64,000 nt of DNA from an uncultured Bacteroidales bacterium (GTDB taxonomy: Bacteria; Bacteroidota; Bacteroidia; Bacteroidales; Muribaculaceae). Shown piece by piece: positions 16,927 to 26,136 of the stretch (positions are counted from its first letter, which is position 1; each line of letters begins with the position of its first letter). The stretch is from assembly GCA_902792435.1 (NCBI GenBank), contig CADAZN010000021.1, positions 1 to 64,000 on the forward strand, given 5' to 3'. The notes under the pieces were generated by a model. The model was not told the DNA's origin, made no database searches, and saw nothing but the letters and a program-made list of their open reading frames with translations. The position numbers and the translations under genes were made by a program.

Positions 16927-18147
16927 TTAGACATTGTGGAGATTATGTCCCATGCGATTCTTCTTGGTTTGCATGTAGAAGCGATTGTACTTGTTTGGCT
17001 CCACCTCGATGGGAACGTTCTCCACAACCTCAAGGCCATAGCTCTCCAAGCCAACACGTTTCACAGGATTATTGGTCATCAACCTCATCTTCTTCACACA
17101 CAGGATGCGCAGGATGTTGGCACCCACGCCATAGTCTCGCTCATCGGGCTTGAAACCAAGGTGAGTGTTGGCGTCTACTGTATCAAGGCCTTCTTGTTGA
17201 AGCTTATAGGCCTTTATCTTATTCATCAATCCAATGCCTCTACCTTCCTGATTCATATAAACTATCAAGCCCTTGCCCTCGGCCTCAATCATTTGCATTG
17301 CCTTGTGCAACTGCTCTCCACACTCACAACGCATAGACCCGAAAATGTCGCCAGTGGCACACGATGAGTGAACGCGCACAAGCAGTGGTTCATCCTCGGT
17401 CCACTCTCCCTTTATCAAGGCTATATGCTCCAGCCCATTATTGAGCTGACGGAATGGAATAAGTTTGAAATAGCCATATTGTGTGGGCAAGTCAACTGTC
17501 TCTCCCACTTCCACTATCTTCTCGGTGCGCAACCGGTAAGCTATCAAGTCTTTAATCGAGATAATAGGCATATTAAATTTCTCAGCAACCTTCATTAACT
17601 GTGGAAGACGTGCCATAGTGCCGTCGGGATTGATTATCTCTATTAGAGCAGCTGCGGGCTGCATCCCAGCCAGGCGACAAAGGTCGATCGACGCCTCGGT
17701 GTGGCCAGCACGCTTTAGAACGCCCTTGTCCTGGGCACGCAACGGGTTAACATGACCTGGACGCCCAAAGTCCTGTGGTTTAGCGTCGGGATTTGCAATA
17801 TGCCTTATAGTCTCGGCACGATCGTGCATCGACACACCAGTGGTGCATCCATCAAGTTTGTCGACTGTCACGGTGAAAGGCGTTCCAAGCATCGATGTGT
17901 TATCGTCTACTTGCATGGTGAGACCAAGCTGCTTGCATCGCTCGGCAGTGACAGGCGTGCACAGCACTCCCCTTCCCTCGCTCATCATGAAGTTCACTTT
18001 CTCCTCGGTAATGCATTCGGCCGCGATAATAAAATCGCCTTCATTCTCACGGTCTTCATCATCGACTACGATTACAAACTCTCCCTTGCGGAATTGCTCT
18101 ATCGCCTCGTCGATTGTATTTAATTTGAATTTTTCGTTCTGCGTCAT
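16927..18147 (-). CDS. ribBA: bifunctional riboflavin enzyme RibBA
   Basis: Residues 1-205 are 3,4-dihydroxy-2-butanone-4-phosphate synthase ([39 protein letters not shown]). Residues 206-400 are GTP cyclohydrolase II, with the zinc cysteines in [19 protein letters not shown] and EGRGIGL. Together they supply both precursors of riboflavin. The ATG is 1 bp from the stop codon of the LptF/LptG gene, so translation is probably coupled, and expression is driven by the PHP phosphatase-LptFG operon. There is no space for, and no sign of, an FMN riboswitch directly upstream. Confidence 0.96.
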   Translation of the reverse strand: MTQNEKFKLNTIDEAIEQFRKGEFVIVVDDEDRENEGDFIIAAECITEEKVNFMMSEGRGVLCTPVTAERCKQLGLTMQVDDNTSMLGTPFTVTVDKLDGCTTGVSMHDRAETIRHIANPDAKPQDFGRPGHVNPLRAQDKGVLKRAGHTEASIDLCRLAGMQPAAALIEIINPDGTMARLPQLMKVAEKFNMPIISIKDLIAYRLRTEKIVEVGETVDLPTQYGYFKLIPFRQLNNGLEHIALIKGEWTEDEPLLVRVHSSCATGDIFGSMRCECGEQLHKAMQMIEAEGKGLIVYMNQEGRGIGLMNKIKAYKLQQEGLDTVDANTHLGFKPDERDYGVGANILRILCVKKMRLMTNNPVKRVGLESYGLEVVENVPIEVEPNKYNRFYMQTKKNRMGHNLHNV

Positions 18148-18148
18148 T

Positions 18149-20113
18149 TTAACTAGTTGTGTTTTCTTGTAATCTAGTTTCTTGTGTTTCGTTTATGTCT
18201 TGGGTTATTATATTGGTAATTTCGTCACAAACATGCAAAGCCGATTTAAGTTCCTTTTTCAAGTTTGACTGATGTCGTGTACCAACCAAGTATAGCGGCA
18301 AGCCCACAGGGAAGAGAATGGCCAAAGCGGTACCAACCTGCTTGTAGTTAGTGACATGATAAGTGAGTAATTGTCGCACGATGGGGAAATCCATAGCCTT
18401 GTTGAGCAGCAACTGATTGCGAGAATTAGACAGATAGTCGACAGTATCGTCAATCTCTTGTGACAAATCGCGGAGCATATCCTTGTCGTAGCCCAGCTGT
18501 AGATAGGTGAGATAGCTTTGTCGAGCATCATATCGTGACAAGAAGGCTTCGCAGTGCTGCTTGAGATGCTCAATCTTGGCAAGCGCAACGTGTTGGTCAA
18601 CCTCCTCAATAACAACCTCTTTGAGGGCAAGGTGGCGAGTCTGATGAAGTCCAAGCAGGCGACGGAAGAAGTTGCGATAAGCATCGGGATTGAATACCGC
18701 CGAGTCATCAATAGCTTTCTTGGTCAAGAATATGCCCAATGGTAGCAAGACTGCCGAACTTAGCCATATGCCTTGCCACACTGGCCAACGATCGTCACGT
18801 GCCAGTTTATACCCCATATTGTCAAAGATGTAATACACAATAAACATAAGCACCGAGATAACTATCGGGGTACCAAGACCACCCTTCCTAATAATAGCGC
18901 CCAACGGTGCACCTATGAAGAAAAATATTAGGCACGCAAGCGACAAAGTGAACTTCTTCTGCATTTCTATCTCATGACGACGTTTGTTAAGACTATCGTC
19001 TTCCATAGAATAACTGCGGAACTCATACTCCTGCTTCTTCATCTTCAAATGAGAAATGGCCTCGGTCAACACCATCTGACGTGACACCTGCGGAAGGCTC
19101 GTCAACACTGAGTCAAAGTCAACTGGAGTCTTCAGCGAAACAGGCTTCTTTAGCACCATTCGCGTGCTACTTCCTTTCGGATCTATGTTTCTCGTTGGCA
19201 CGCCAACTGTCGATGAAGCAAGCATCTCGCGACTATACAAGTCGCCCATCGAGTCAATGCGATTATTTATGCTGTCGATGGTGGTTCGCAATTCCCCAAT
19301 ATCTTTGCCTATATATTGCTGACGCATGGTTTCATCTTCCATGCGAGTGAAATTATCATTATAAGGAATTATTACCTCTTTCTTCTTGAAAGATTCGCGA
19401 CGGTACATTTGGCCACTGCCCAACTCGTCACTCATGCTGGCTCCTGTTATCATTTCTTCATACCAATTGCCATGATCCAGGTTGAGGATTAGATGGGTCT
19501 TTGCCTTGTTCATGCTCAAACTGCCTGAGTCGGCGACTACGATGCGAGGATATGTCGAACTTGTCGACACGTCATAAATAAGGATGCCATAGAGCTTGTC
19601 GGTGTTGGGATCCTTCTGCTTCACATAAAGGTTATAGCCTGGAATCTGACTATAAATAGCACCTTCAGGAATATCAAGTGTTGGGGACTTTTGACGCATT
19701 GAAAATAGCAAGGTCCACATCTTCGCCTGTGATTGGGGCTGAACGTAGTTCTGAAAAAAGAAAGCACCCACGCTAACCAGAGCAATAAACACCGTCAATG
19801 GCTTCATCACTTTAAGAAGCGATATGCCGCTCGATTTCATTGCAGTAAGCTCGAAATGCTCGCCCAAGTTACCAAATGTCATAAGCGAAGCCAGCAGGAT
19901 CGACAATGGTAGGGCCAGTGGAACCAAAGTCAATGCTGCATAGAAGAACAATTCGGCTATCAGGTCAACACCCAGACCTTTACCCACCAGTTCATCTACA
20001 TACTTCCAAAGGAACTGCATCATCAAGATAAACAGACATATACAGAACGTCATCACGAATAAAGGCAAGTACGTCTTTAACATGAACATGTATAGTCGTT
20101 TTATCTTTAGCAT
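18149..20113 (-). CDS. LptF/LptG family permease with C-terminal extension
   Basis: An inner-membrane permease of the lipopolysaccharide export complex. It has the YjgP/YjgQ layout: three N-terminal membrane segments (up to about residue 120), a periplasmic jellyroll-like region, then a second membrane set near 390-470. At 654 residues it is much longer than proteobacterial LptF or LptG (about 360). The last 180 residues hold a helical, charged domain with one more hydrophobic segment ([16 protein letters not shown]). Long versions are usual in Bacteroidales; the role of the extension is unknown. It is the middle gene of the 20910-16927 unit. Confidence 0.9.
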   Translation of the reverse strand: MLKIKRLYMFMLKTYLPLFVMTFCICLFILMMQFLWKYVDELVGKGLGVDLIAELFFYAALTLVPLALPLSILLASLMTFGNLGEHFELTAMKSSGISLLKVMKPLTVFIALVSVGAFFFQNYVQPQSQAKMWTLLFSMRQKSPTLDIPEGAIYSQIPGYNLYVKQKDPNTDKLYGILIYDVSTSSTYPRIVVADSGSLSMNKAKTHLILNLDHGNWYEEMITGASMSDELGSGQMYRRESFKKKEVIIPYNDNFTRMEDETMRQQYIGKDIGELRTTIDSINNRIDSMGDLYSREMLASSTVGVPTRNIDPKGSSTRMVLKKPVSLKTPVDFDSVLTSLPQVSRQMVLTEAISHLKMKKQEYEFRSYSMEDDSLNKRRHEIEMQKKFTLSLACLIFFFIGAPLGAIIRKGGLGTPIVISVLMFIVYYIFDNMGYKLARDDRWPVWQGIWLSSAVLLPLGIFLTKKAIDDSAVFNPDAYRNFFRRLLGLHQTRHLALKEVVIEEVDQHVALAKIEHLKQHCEAFLSRYDARQSYLTYLQLGYDKDMLRDLSQEIDDTVDYLSNSRNQLLLNKAMDFPIVRQLLTYHVTNYKQVGTALAILFPVGLPLYLVGTRHQSNLKKELKSALHVCDEITNIITQDINETQETRLQENTTS

Positions 20114-20157
20114 CGCTGTCGAAGGGAATTTATTAGGGAATGATTGAGCGCAAGTTA

Positions 20158-20910
20158 TTACAACTCAAACTCGCGGTCGTTGATAATGCGCTTGGGCAAG
20201 TCATACTTGTCGCACAACTTACGCCACTCACGGCTGCCTATATAGTCCTGAATCTCGCGTGCATGGTCCATTCCGTGCATGTCGCTACCAAACATGTCAC
20301 ACAGGTTATTGTCAATCAGCCACAATGCCGTTTCGCGAGCACCACGACCAAAGTAGCCACTGAGCGACAAAATATTGACTTGGAACTTCACGCTGGCGCT
20401 GTGCAACGCCTTGTAGCGCTCTTTGCGTTCGTAATAGTAGCGATAACGCTCGGGATGCGCCAGAATGGGACGATAACCTTTTACTTGTAGCTCAAACATC
20501 ATGTTATCGATGCCAATAAGTTCCTGTACAAAAGAGTTTTCAAGAAGAATGTGCTTACCAGGCATAGGTAGCAGGTGACCTGCCTCATATTCCTTTGTCC
20601 AGTACTCGTCGATGCGGTACTCGGCCGACGCATATATGTTCACAGGTAATCCCTCTTCCTCCACTGCTTTCTTAAGCAATTCATAGGCTGCAGTAAGGGT
20701 CTCGGGAGTGTTCTCAAAGGTTTCGGCGGTCACATGAGAGGTACACATCACATCTGTGATACCCATCTCTATCTCAGCGCGAAGCATCTCAAGCGATTCA
20801 CCCACATCCTGTGATCCATGATCAACACCAGGCAGTATGTGGCTATGCACATCGGTATGATAGAACAACTTTGCGCTCTCTTTTGGTTTCTTCTTGAATA
20901 GGTTGAACAT
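20158..20910 (-). CDS. PHP-type tyrosine phosphatase (CpsB/YwqE-like)
   Basis: A manganese-dependent protein-tyrosine phosphatase of the PHP fold. Metal-site motifs are visible: FYHTDVHSHILPGVDHG near residue 20, a Glu in SLEMLRAEIEMG, TSHV, AHPERYRYY and FGSDMHG. Relatives regulate polysaccharide copolymerase kinases (CpsD/Wzc), linking the gene to capsule export, though no kinase is in the window. It is first in the unit with lptF/G and ribBA, with a 44-bp gap to the permease. Confidence 0.88.
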   Translation of the reverse strand: MFNLFKKKPKESAKLFYHTDVHSHILPGVDHGSQDVGESLEMLRAEIEMGITDVMCTSHVTAETFENTPETLTAAYELLKKAVEEEGLPVNIYASAEYRIDEYWTKEYEAGHLLPMPGKHILLENSFVQELIGIDNMMFELQVKGYRPILAHPERYRYYYERKERYKALHSASVKFQVNILSLSGYFGRGARETALWLIDNNLCDMFGSDMHGMDHAREIQDYIGSREWRKLCDKYDLPKRIINDREFEL

Positions 20911-20953
20911 ATTCTTCTCTATGAATAGTATAGTATTTTTATTAAAACGACCA

Positions 20954-20961
20954 CAAAGGTA
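20954..20961 (-). promoter_or_regulatory. -7 box of the PHP phosphatase-lptF/G-ribBA unit
   Basis: The minus strand reads TACCTTTG, 43 bp before the coding start at 20910. Confidence 0.55.
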
Positions 20962-21056
20962 GCATTTTTTCTTAACACAATATTTATAAAACTATTTTAT
21001 TTATAAAAATAAACTATAATTAAGATTACTCTTGCATTTTGTATCGTTTTTTTGAG

Positions 21057-21064
21057 TAATTTTG
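21057..21064 (+). promoter_or_regulatory. -7 box before the secreted cysteine-hydrolase-like gene
   Basis: TAATTTTG, then G, 30 bp before the ATG at 21095. An upstream TTTTG at 21037-21041 is a few bases too close for an ideal -33 box. The position supports the ATG at 21095 over the longer frame. Confidence 0.5.
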
Positions 21065-21094
21065 GCATCATTTTCAATACAGTTTTTTACGACA

Positions 21095-22075
21095 ATGAAG
21101 ATTCTTAGATACATAATGGCAATGACTGTCATTGTCTCTTTACAAATGGGAGCTCATGCTGCTAACGACAACAAAGTCAACGAACAGTGGCAGCAATGTG
21201 TGCTGGAAGCAGTCGACGCCTTCCCACACAATGGAGGCTATTACACTGGAGCACGACCCAACGACACCTTTAAGAAAACAGCTTGGAAGGGATTGCATCA
21301 AGCCTACAAGATGACGCTGGCCGACCAGCGCCCCGAGATGGACTTGCAATTGGCACAACCCTCGTTCTGCTCCAGTGCAACTTATTGCGCTTTAATTAAA
21401 GCGCTACTGCTCTGGGACAAAGACCACAAAATATCGCGTGAGGCATGGCTGGCTATGAAACCGTTTGTGGGGATTGTCGACAATATGAATCCTCAAGGCT
21501 ACTACCAAAGTGATGGCGAGGGGTTCTGGGGCCGAATGAATGGCAATGGACCTGCTGTGGCAGTCACAATTCACGAATTAAAAGCCGGATATAACTTCAC
21601 TGCCTATCGTGGTGCAAAAACCGAAGCTTGCAAGGAAACTCCCGATGAGAGATACCTCTCCGACGAAGAGTGGCGCAACAATCCCGTGTGGCAACAAGCT
21701 GTGCCTGGCGACTTCATGAAAATATTCTGGAATCGTGACGACGACAGCGGAGCAATCATCGGCGACAACGGCGTGAAAACCGACCTACAGGAACATGGGC
21801 ACAGCGTAATCTTCATGGGAATTGATGATGAAGGCTTTGTCACTTATTGGAGCAGCAATGGTCCTGGCGATAATCCCGCCGAGATGGGCTATAGCATTGG
21901 CCGTTGTGACAAGACCAAGATTCAACGAGTGGTTTTCACTCGCATAACCAATCCCGAGAAATTCGACAACGCCAAGAAAATGCCACCCAAGCACACCAAC
22001 CAATACATCTACGACCTCAACGGCAAGAAACACAGCACTACTAAAGAACTCAAAAAACACTGCGGAATAAAATGA
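21095..22075 (+). CDS. secreted protein, possible papain-like hydrolase
   Basis: A 326-residue exported protein with signal peptide MKILRYIMAMTVIVSLQMGAHA. The mature part contains a Cys in a helical context (SFCSSATYCALIKAL), a later His (EHGHSVIFMG) and an Asn in YWSSNGPGDN. That order, with a strand after the His, resembles the Cys-His-Asn arrangement of NlpC/P60, CHAP or other papain-like peptidoglycan hydrolases, but I do not recognise the family and the assignment is inference. Its stop codon overlaps the ATG of the acyl-ACP thioesterase (ATGA), so the two are translationally coupled. Confidence 0.7.
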   Translation: MKILRYIMAMTVIVSLQMGAHAANDNKVNEQWQQCVLEAVDAFPHNGGYYTGARPNDTFKKTAWKGLHQAYKMTLADQRPEMDLQLAQPSFCSSATYCALIKALLLWDKDHKISREAWLAMKPFVGIVDNMNPQGYYQSDGEGFWGRMNGNGPAVAVTIHELKAGYNFTAYRGAKTEACKETPDERYLSDEEWRNNPVWQQAVPGDFMKIFWNRDDDSGAIIGDNGVKTDLQEHGHSVIFMGIDDEGFVTYWSSNGPGDNPAEMGYSIGRCDKTKIQRVVFTRITNPEKFDNAKKMPPKHTNQYIYDLNGKKHSTTKELKKHCGIK

Positions 22076-22821
22076 TCGAAAGTAATCCCAACTTGAAAGA
22101 ATACAAGCAGTCGTTCTACCTCTCGGCTGGAGAATGTAACCCACAAGCCGAGATGCCATTAACACTGCTCATGAACCGAATAATTGAAGTTGCAACCAAC
22201 CATGCCAACACATGGGGCGTGGGATATGCCCGCCTAATCGAAGACGGTCAAGGATGGGTGCTATCACGTGTCACCATCGAGATGAAACGCTATCCTCGCG
22301 TTGACGAGTGGTACACACTCACCACTTGGATTGAAGACTATAACCGCCACTTCTCGCAGCGTAACATGGAAATTGCCGACGGTGACGGAAACGTGATAGG
22401 TTATGCTCGCACCATTTGGGTTGTCATCAATCTCAACACTCGTGAGAGTGTGGATATTTCAAAACTAAGTTACATTTCGGCAAACGTCACCGGACACCCC
22501 TGTCCCATCGAGCCACAGAGCCGACTCAGGCCTTTTGAGCCCACTCGCACCGAGGACTTTCGTTTCCGCTACACCGACATCGACTTCAATGGTCATGTTA
22601 ACACCGTGCGTTACCTTGAGCACCTGGTCAACACCTTCCCCATGCAGTGGCACGCCCAAAACTTCATCGAGCGCATGGAGATTGCCTTTGTCAAGGAAGC
22701 CTATTATGACAGCGAGGCTCTTGTAACAATCGATGACAATGATCCGATGAACGTTCGCCTCGACATCAGCGCCGACGGCGTTCCACGCGTGCGCTCACGC
22801 TTCATCTTTAAGAAAAGGTAA
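22072..22821 (+). CDS. acyl-ACP thioesterase (FatA/FatB family)
   Basis: Hydrolyses acyl-ACP to release free fatty acids, ending chain elongation. The 249 residues form two hot-dog domains. The first has NHANTWGVG and RVTIEMKRYPRVDEWYTLTTW, the second YTDIDFNGHVNTVRYLEHLVN, with the catalytic Asp/Asn-His region. The start overlaps the upstream stop by 4 bp. Bacterial members are widespread in Bacteroidales, where they probably adjust membrane or lipid A acyl supply. Confidence 0.93.
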   Translation: MIESNPNLKEYKQSFYLSAGECNPQAEMPLTLLMNRIIEVATNHANTWGVGYARLIEDGQGWVLSRVTIEMKRYPRVDEWYTLTTWIEDYNRHFSQRNMEIADGDGNVIGYARTIWVVINLNTRESVDISKLSYISANVTGHPCPIEPQSRLRPFEPTRTEDFRFRYTDIDFNGHVNTVRYLEHLVNTFPMQWHAQNFIERMEIAFVKEAYYDSEALVTIDDNDPMNVRLDISADGVPRVRSRFIFKKR

Positions 22822-22977
22822 AAATATCTAAAACAAATTACACCAGCGTTTCAAGCGAGACAAACTCATTCTCAGTTTCCACACGAAAAGCGGAGATTAA
22901 GCGTGTTTGAGCATAGCCTAGCGTAAGAGATTTATGCGAAAGAACGTCAACCACTTCTATGTGTTAAAGACAAAGTG

Positions 22978-23292
22978 TTATTTCTTTTTGCACCAACTAT
23001 TAATGATTAATATACCTGAATATATTAAAATGAAACATAGGATTGGAATAAACATCACAATTAAAATGTTTTCGGTCAAGAACGGAATCCAACAAACAAG
23101 TAAAGGCGGCAATAAGCACATTAATGCAACAACAAATCTAAGTCGCTTGATATCGTATTGCTGCCGTTCTCTCTCTGTGGCCGTCTTATAACCAGCAATA
23201 AGGTTGTCACCCTTTCCAGACAAAATGATTCCGCAAAGTGCAATAAATATTAATGAGATAATCGAAACAATTATAATTTCAATCATTTTCAA
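22978..23292 (-). CDS. DUF3784 membrane protein
   Basis: A 104-residue protein with an N-terminal membrane helix, the hallmark SGKGDNLIAGYKTATERERQQYD segment of DUF3784, and two more helices. Its function is unknown. The gene is distinctly AT-richer than its neighbours and sits in a gap between convergent genes, with about 155 bp on the left and 170 bp on the right in which I see nothing else. This suggests an accessory, perhaps acquired, gene. The ATG two codons later is an alternative start. Confidence 0.78.
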   Translation of the reverse strand: MKMIEIIIVSIISLIFIALCGIILSGKGDNLIAGYKTATERERQQYDIKRLRFVVALMCLLPPLLVCWIPFLTENILIVMFIPILCFILIYSGILIINSWCKKK

Positions 23293-23463
23293 ATTTTTTA
23301 ATATAGAGATACAACATTGTTTAGACCAGCGGGCATGTGCTTTCTTTTTATTTAAAAAATCATTGGAGCGAACAATCTCGAGTATCGCTGATGGAGTAGT
23401 CGGCCTCAGATCATGGTAATAAATACTATCTAAATCAATGACGGTTCTGTTTTAAATTCATTT

Positions 23464-24060
23464 TCACTCTTTTTCGGTTACACCATCTAAACTCAACAAG
23501 CGCTCGCGTAGCTCGGGTAGCTTGTCTGCATCAGTTTGGATAGTCATGAAACACACATTGTCAAACTGTTGTTCAAGAACCTTTAAGTCGCCATTTTTCA
23601 CTATTTTCATCACATCATTCATGGCCAGATAAGGAAATGTGAACGAGAGGGTTGCCTGCTCGTGACATTCAAGGATTTCACCGGCCTCAATCGCTGTGCG
23701 AGCAGCCTCACGATAGGCGACGATTAGTCCTGATGTGCCAAGCTTGATACCTCCGAAATAGCGCACCACAGCAATCACCACATTAGTGAGTCCAAAAGAG
23801 TTAATCTGACCAAGGATTGGTTTGCCGGCAGTGCCACTTGGCTCGCCATTGTCACTAGAGAGACATTCATCGCGCTGAGTACCAATCATATATGCCCAAC
23901 AACAATGACGCGCATCATGATACTTAACAGATATCTGCTTGATGAGCGCCTTAGCCTCTTCAGCACTCTGCGCCGGTTGGGCGATCGCAATAAACTTGCT
24001 CATCTTCTCCTTGTAGATGCCTTGCGACACCCCTTTCAACGTCTTGTAAAAATCGCTCAT
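23464..24060 (-). CDS. YigZ/IMPACT family protein
   Basis: Contains the N-terminal UPF0029 domain: KFIAIAQPAQS, DARHCCWAY, SSDNGEPSGTAGKPIL and VVRYFGGIKLGTSGL are all diagnostic. The C-terminal part is the EF-G-like YigZ domain. Eukaryotic IMPACT relatives modulate Gcn2 signalling; the bacterial role is not settled. Length 198 is usual. It has a good promoter at 24090-24120 and is divergent from the DUF4494 gene across repeat locus 2. Confidence 0.93.
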   Translation of the reverse strand: MSDFYKTLKGVSQGIYKEKMSKFIAIAQPAQSAEEAKALIKQISVKYHDARHCCWAYMIGTQRDECLSSDNGEPSGTAGKPILGQINSFGLTNVVIAVVRYFGGIKLGTSGLIVAYREAARTAIEAGEILECHEQATLSFTFPYLAMNDVMKIVKNGDLKVLEQQFDNVCFMTIQTDADKLPELRERLLSLDGVTEKE

Positions 24061-24089
24061 AATTTCTCCTCAATGAATGAAACTTGCCA

Positions 24090-24120
24090 CAAATATAGCA
24101 TTTTTTTCGTTTGCAGCAAA
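24090..24120 (-). promoter_or_regulatory. YigZ gene promoter
   Basis: On the minus strand TTTG (24120-24117) and TATATTTG (24097-24090) are separated by 19 bp, about 30 bp before the start codon. Confidence 0.72.
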
Positions 24121-24228
24121 ACGCACCCCATCTGTCTTTAATATATTATTAGTTCTATGTTGCTTTTTACCATTGCTCCTTCTGCATCTAGCACATTACA
24201 TTTGTCTCATGATGATATCTCATGCGCT

Positions 24229-24712
24229 CTTTGACATTCTGCCACCCCCTAGTTATTCCTGACCACTCCTAGCCACTCATAATCCTGAAAAAAGTTGACT
24301 GTCCCATCTGTCCCATTTGTCCCACGCGTCCCACGCGTCCCGCTTGTCCACCATGTCCACAGCGTCCACCATAGTCCCTCCTATCAACTCCTATCCATTC
24401 CTATAATTCCTACAATTCCTATAATTCCTATAAATTCCTATTCCTGAACCAGGTTGACTGATTCCACCGATTCCACTGATTCCAGTGATTCCAGTGATTC
24501 CACTGATTCCACCGATTCCATATTCTCTCGCAAAGTTGCAACTATTGGTGTCGCAAAGCCTCGCAAGCGAGGAGTTTTTAATTTCTGGACTGTCTAAAAA
24601 CCAGCATCAATGCAATTTTCCATAAAATTTTCAATAAATTTTAAGCGCAGCGCCCCTCCAGCATCAAGGCAAACTGATTCCACCGATTCCATGATTCCAT
24701 GATTCCAATGTT
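24229..24712 (+). repeat. composite intergenic repeat, locus 2 (three satellites plus hairpin modules)
   Basis: In order: a flank with CTAG-containing 10-mers (about 24240-24290); roughly eight 9-bp units of the TGTCCCATC type (24300-24373); about six of the AATTCCTAT type (24374-24441); and seven of the TGATTCCAC type (24459-24521). Then comes a module holding the palindrome CCTCGCAAGCGAGG (near 24560), a module with GCGCAGCGC (near 24645-24653), and a few last GATTCCAC units. The same modules occur at loci 1 and 3. No coding potential is evident. The stretch lies between divergent genes. Confidence 0.88.
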
Positions 24713-24783
24713 AATATAATCCATCATCCAATGCCCATTGCAATAATTTTTTCATTAAAAGATTTTATTTCAGCTTTATTTTG

Positions 24784-24791
24784 TATCTTTG
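24784..24791 (+). promoter_or_regulatory. -7 box of the DUF4494-yggS pair
   Basis: TATCTTTG, then C, 67 bp before the start at 24858. No TTTG at the -33 position. Confidence 0.55.
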
Positions 24792-24857
24792 CGCCTGCTT
24801 TTTGCATTACAAAAAACAACAAACCAATAATATTCAACCAAATAACAATCACACATT

Positions 24858-25325
24858 ATGGCAACATACTTTGAATGTAAAGTAAAATATGACCGCACGC
24901 TCGAAACTGGAGCACAAAAAACTGTTACCGAACCCTACCTCGTCGATGCCCTATCGTTCACCGAGGCCGAAGCACGCATCACCGAGGAGATGATGCCTTT
25001 CACAACGGGTGAATTCGCTGTAACAGCAGTTAAAAAAGTGAAATTCGATGATATTTTCTTCCATGAGGGAGGCGATCGATGGTACAAGGTGAAAATCAAC
25101 ATGATAACCATCGATGAGAAAACTGCTGCCGAGAAGCGCACAGCAAGCAACTCTCTTGTGCAGGCCAGTGATTTCAAGGAGGCTCTGAACATTTTCCTCG
25201 AGAATATGCGTGGAACAGCTTTCGACTATGAGATCGCTGCCATCGACGAGACTCCATTGATGGACGTCTTTGCCGCAAACCTTACCGAAACACTTGCCGA
25301 CAAAAAAGAGAAAGAAGAAAAATAA
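24858..25325 (+). CDS. DUF4494 protein
   Basis: A 155-residue soluble protein matching the DUF4494 family of Bacteroidales: it begins YFECKVKYDRTLETG, followed by EPYLVDALSFTEAEARI, and FFHEGGDRWYKVKINMITIDEK in the middle. The fold is probably alpha/beta with a lysine-rich tail. The function is unknown. The YggS gene starts 4 bp after its stop codon, so they are one unit; this pairing suggests housekeeping expression. Confidence 0.88.
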   Translation: MATYFECKVKYDRTLETGAQKTVTEPYLVDALSFTEAEARITEEMMPFTTGEFAVTAVKKVKFDDIFFHEGGDRWYKVKINMITIDEKTAAEKRTASNSLVQASDFKEALNIFLENMRGTAFDYEIAAIDETPLMDVFAANLTETLADKKEKEEK

Positions 25326-25329
25326 TCCT

Positions 25330-25998
25330 ATGTCTATTGCTCAAAACCTACAGTGCATAACAGCGCAGCTACCACAAGGCGTTAGACTTGTAGCGGTTTC
25401 AAAGTTCCACCCTGTGGACAAAGTAATGGAAGCCTACAATGCTGGGCAGCGCATCTTTGGCGAGAATCGCGCACAAGAATTAGCCGCCAAGGCACCGCAA
25501 ATGCCAACCGACATCGAGTGGCACTTTATAGGACACTTGCAGAAAAACAAGGTCCGCATGATAATGCCTTGGGCATCAACAATTCAAAGCATCGACTCTA
25601 TACAACTACTTCAACTTGTTAACAAGGAAGCAGCAAGGATTGACCACCATGTTAATGTTCTACTTCAACTTCATGTGGCTAAAGAACAGACAAAGAGCGG
25701 ATTCTCTATAGACGAAGTTCTCAAAGCCGCCGAAGAAGGCGCATTCAATAACCTAAGCAATGTCACAATTTGCGGAGTGATGGCTATGGCAACATTCACC
25801 GACGACATGAACCAGGTAGCAAGCGAATTTGAGCTAGTACACAACACATTTCTCTCCCTGCGCGACAAGCATTTTGCCGGCAACCCCGCATTCAAGGAAA
25901 TTAGCATGGGAATGAGCGACGATTGGCCCGTCGCCGTCAAGCATGGCGCAACTCTCGTGCGCATCGGCACCGACATTTTCGGAGCAAGAGAATATTGA
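25330..25998 (+). CDS. YggS family PLP homeostasis protein
   Basis: A pyridoxal-phosphate-binding TIM-barrel protein of the YggS/PROSC family that buffers PLP and amino-acid pools. Diagnostic parts: LVAVSKFHPVDKV with the PLP lysine, FGENRAQEL, WHFIGHLQKNKVR, SMGMSDDWPVAVKHG and VRIGTDIFG. The start at 25330 gives MSIAQNL and 222 residues; the longer frame runs back into the DUF4494 gene and is rejected. Confidence 0.95.
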   Translation: MSIAQNLQCITAQLPQGVRLVAVSKFHPVDKVMEAYNAGQRIFGENRAQELAAKAPQMPTDIEWHFIGHLQKNKVRMIMPWASTIQSIDSIQLLQLVNKEAARIDHHVNVLLQLHVAKEQTKSGFSIDEVLKAAEEGAFNNLSNVTICGVMAMATFTDDMNQVASEFELVHNTFLSLRDKHFAGNPAFKEISMGMSDDWPVAVKHGATLVRIGTDIFGAREY

Positions 25999-26136
25999 TT
26001 TTTTATAAATTATTTATACAATTGCCACATTTATTCATAAAATATGTGTAACTTTACACGATTTTTTATAAATGTGGCATGTTTCCATAAACACCACCCT
26101 ATTGCAACAAATTATTAACATTAAATTACTATACAA

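Noticed and set aside
18100..18200. FMN riboswitch upstream of ribBA
   Set aside because: The upstream sequence is the end of the permease gene, 1 bp away, and lacks the conserved riboswitch core.
24229..24712. CRISPR array at the satellite loci
   Set aside because: Units are 9 bp and contiguous without unique spacers, and there are no cas genes in the window.
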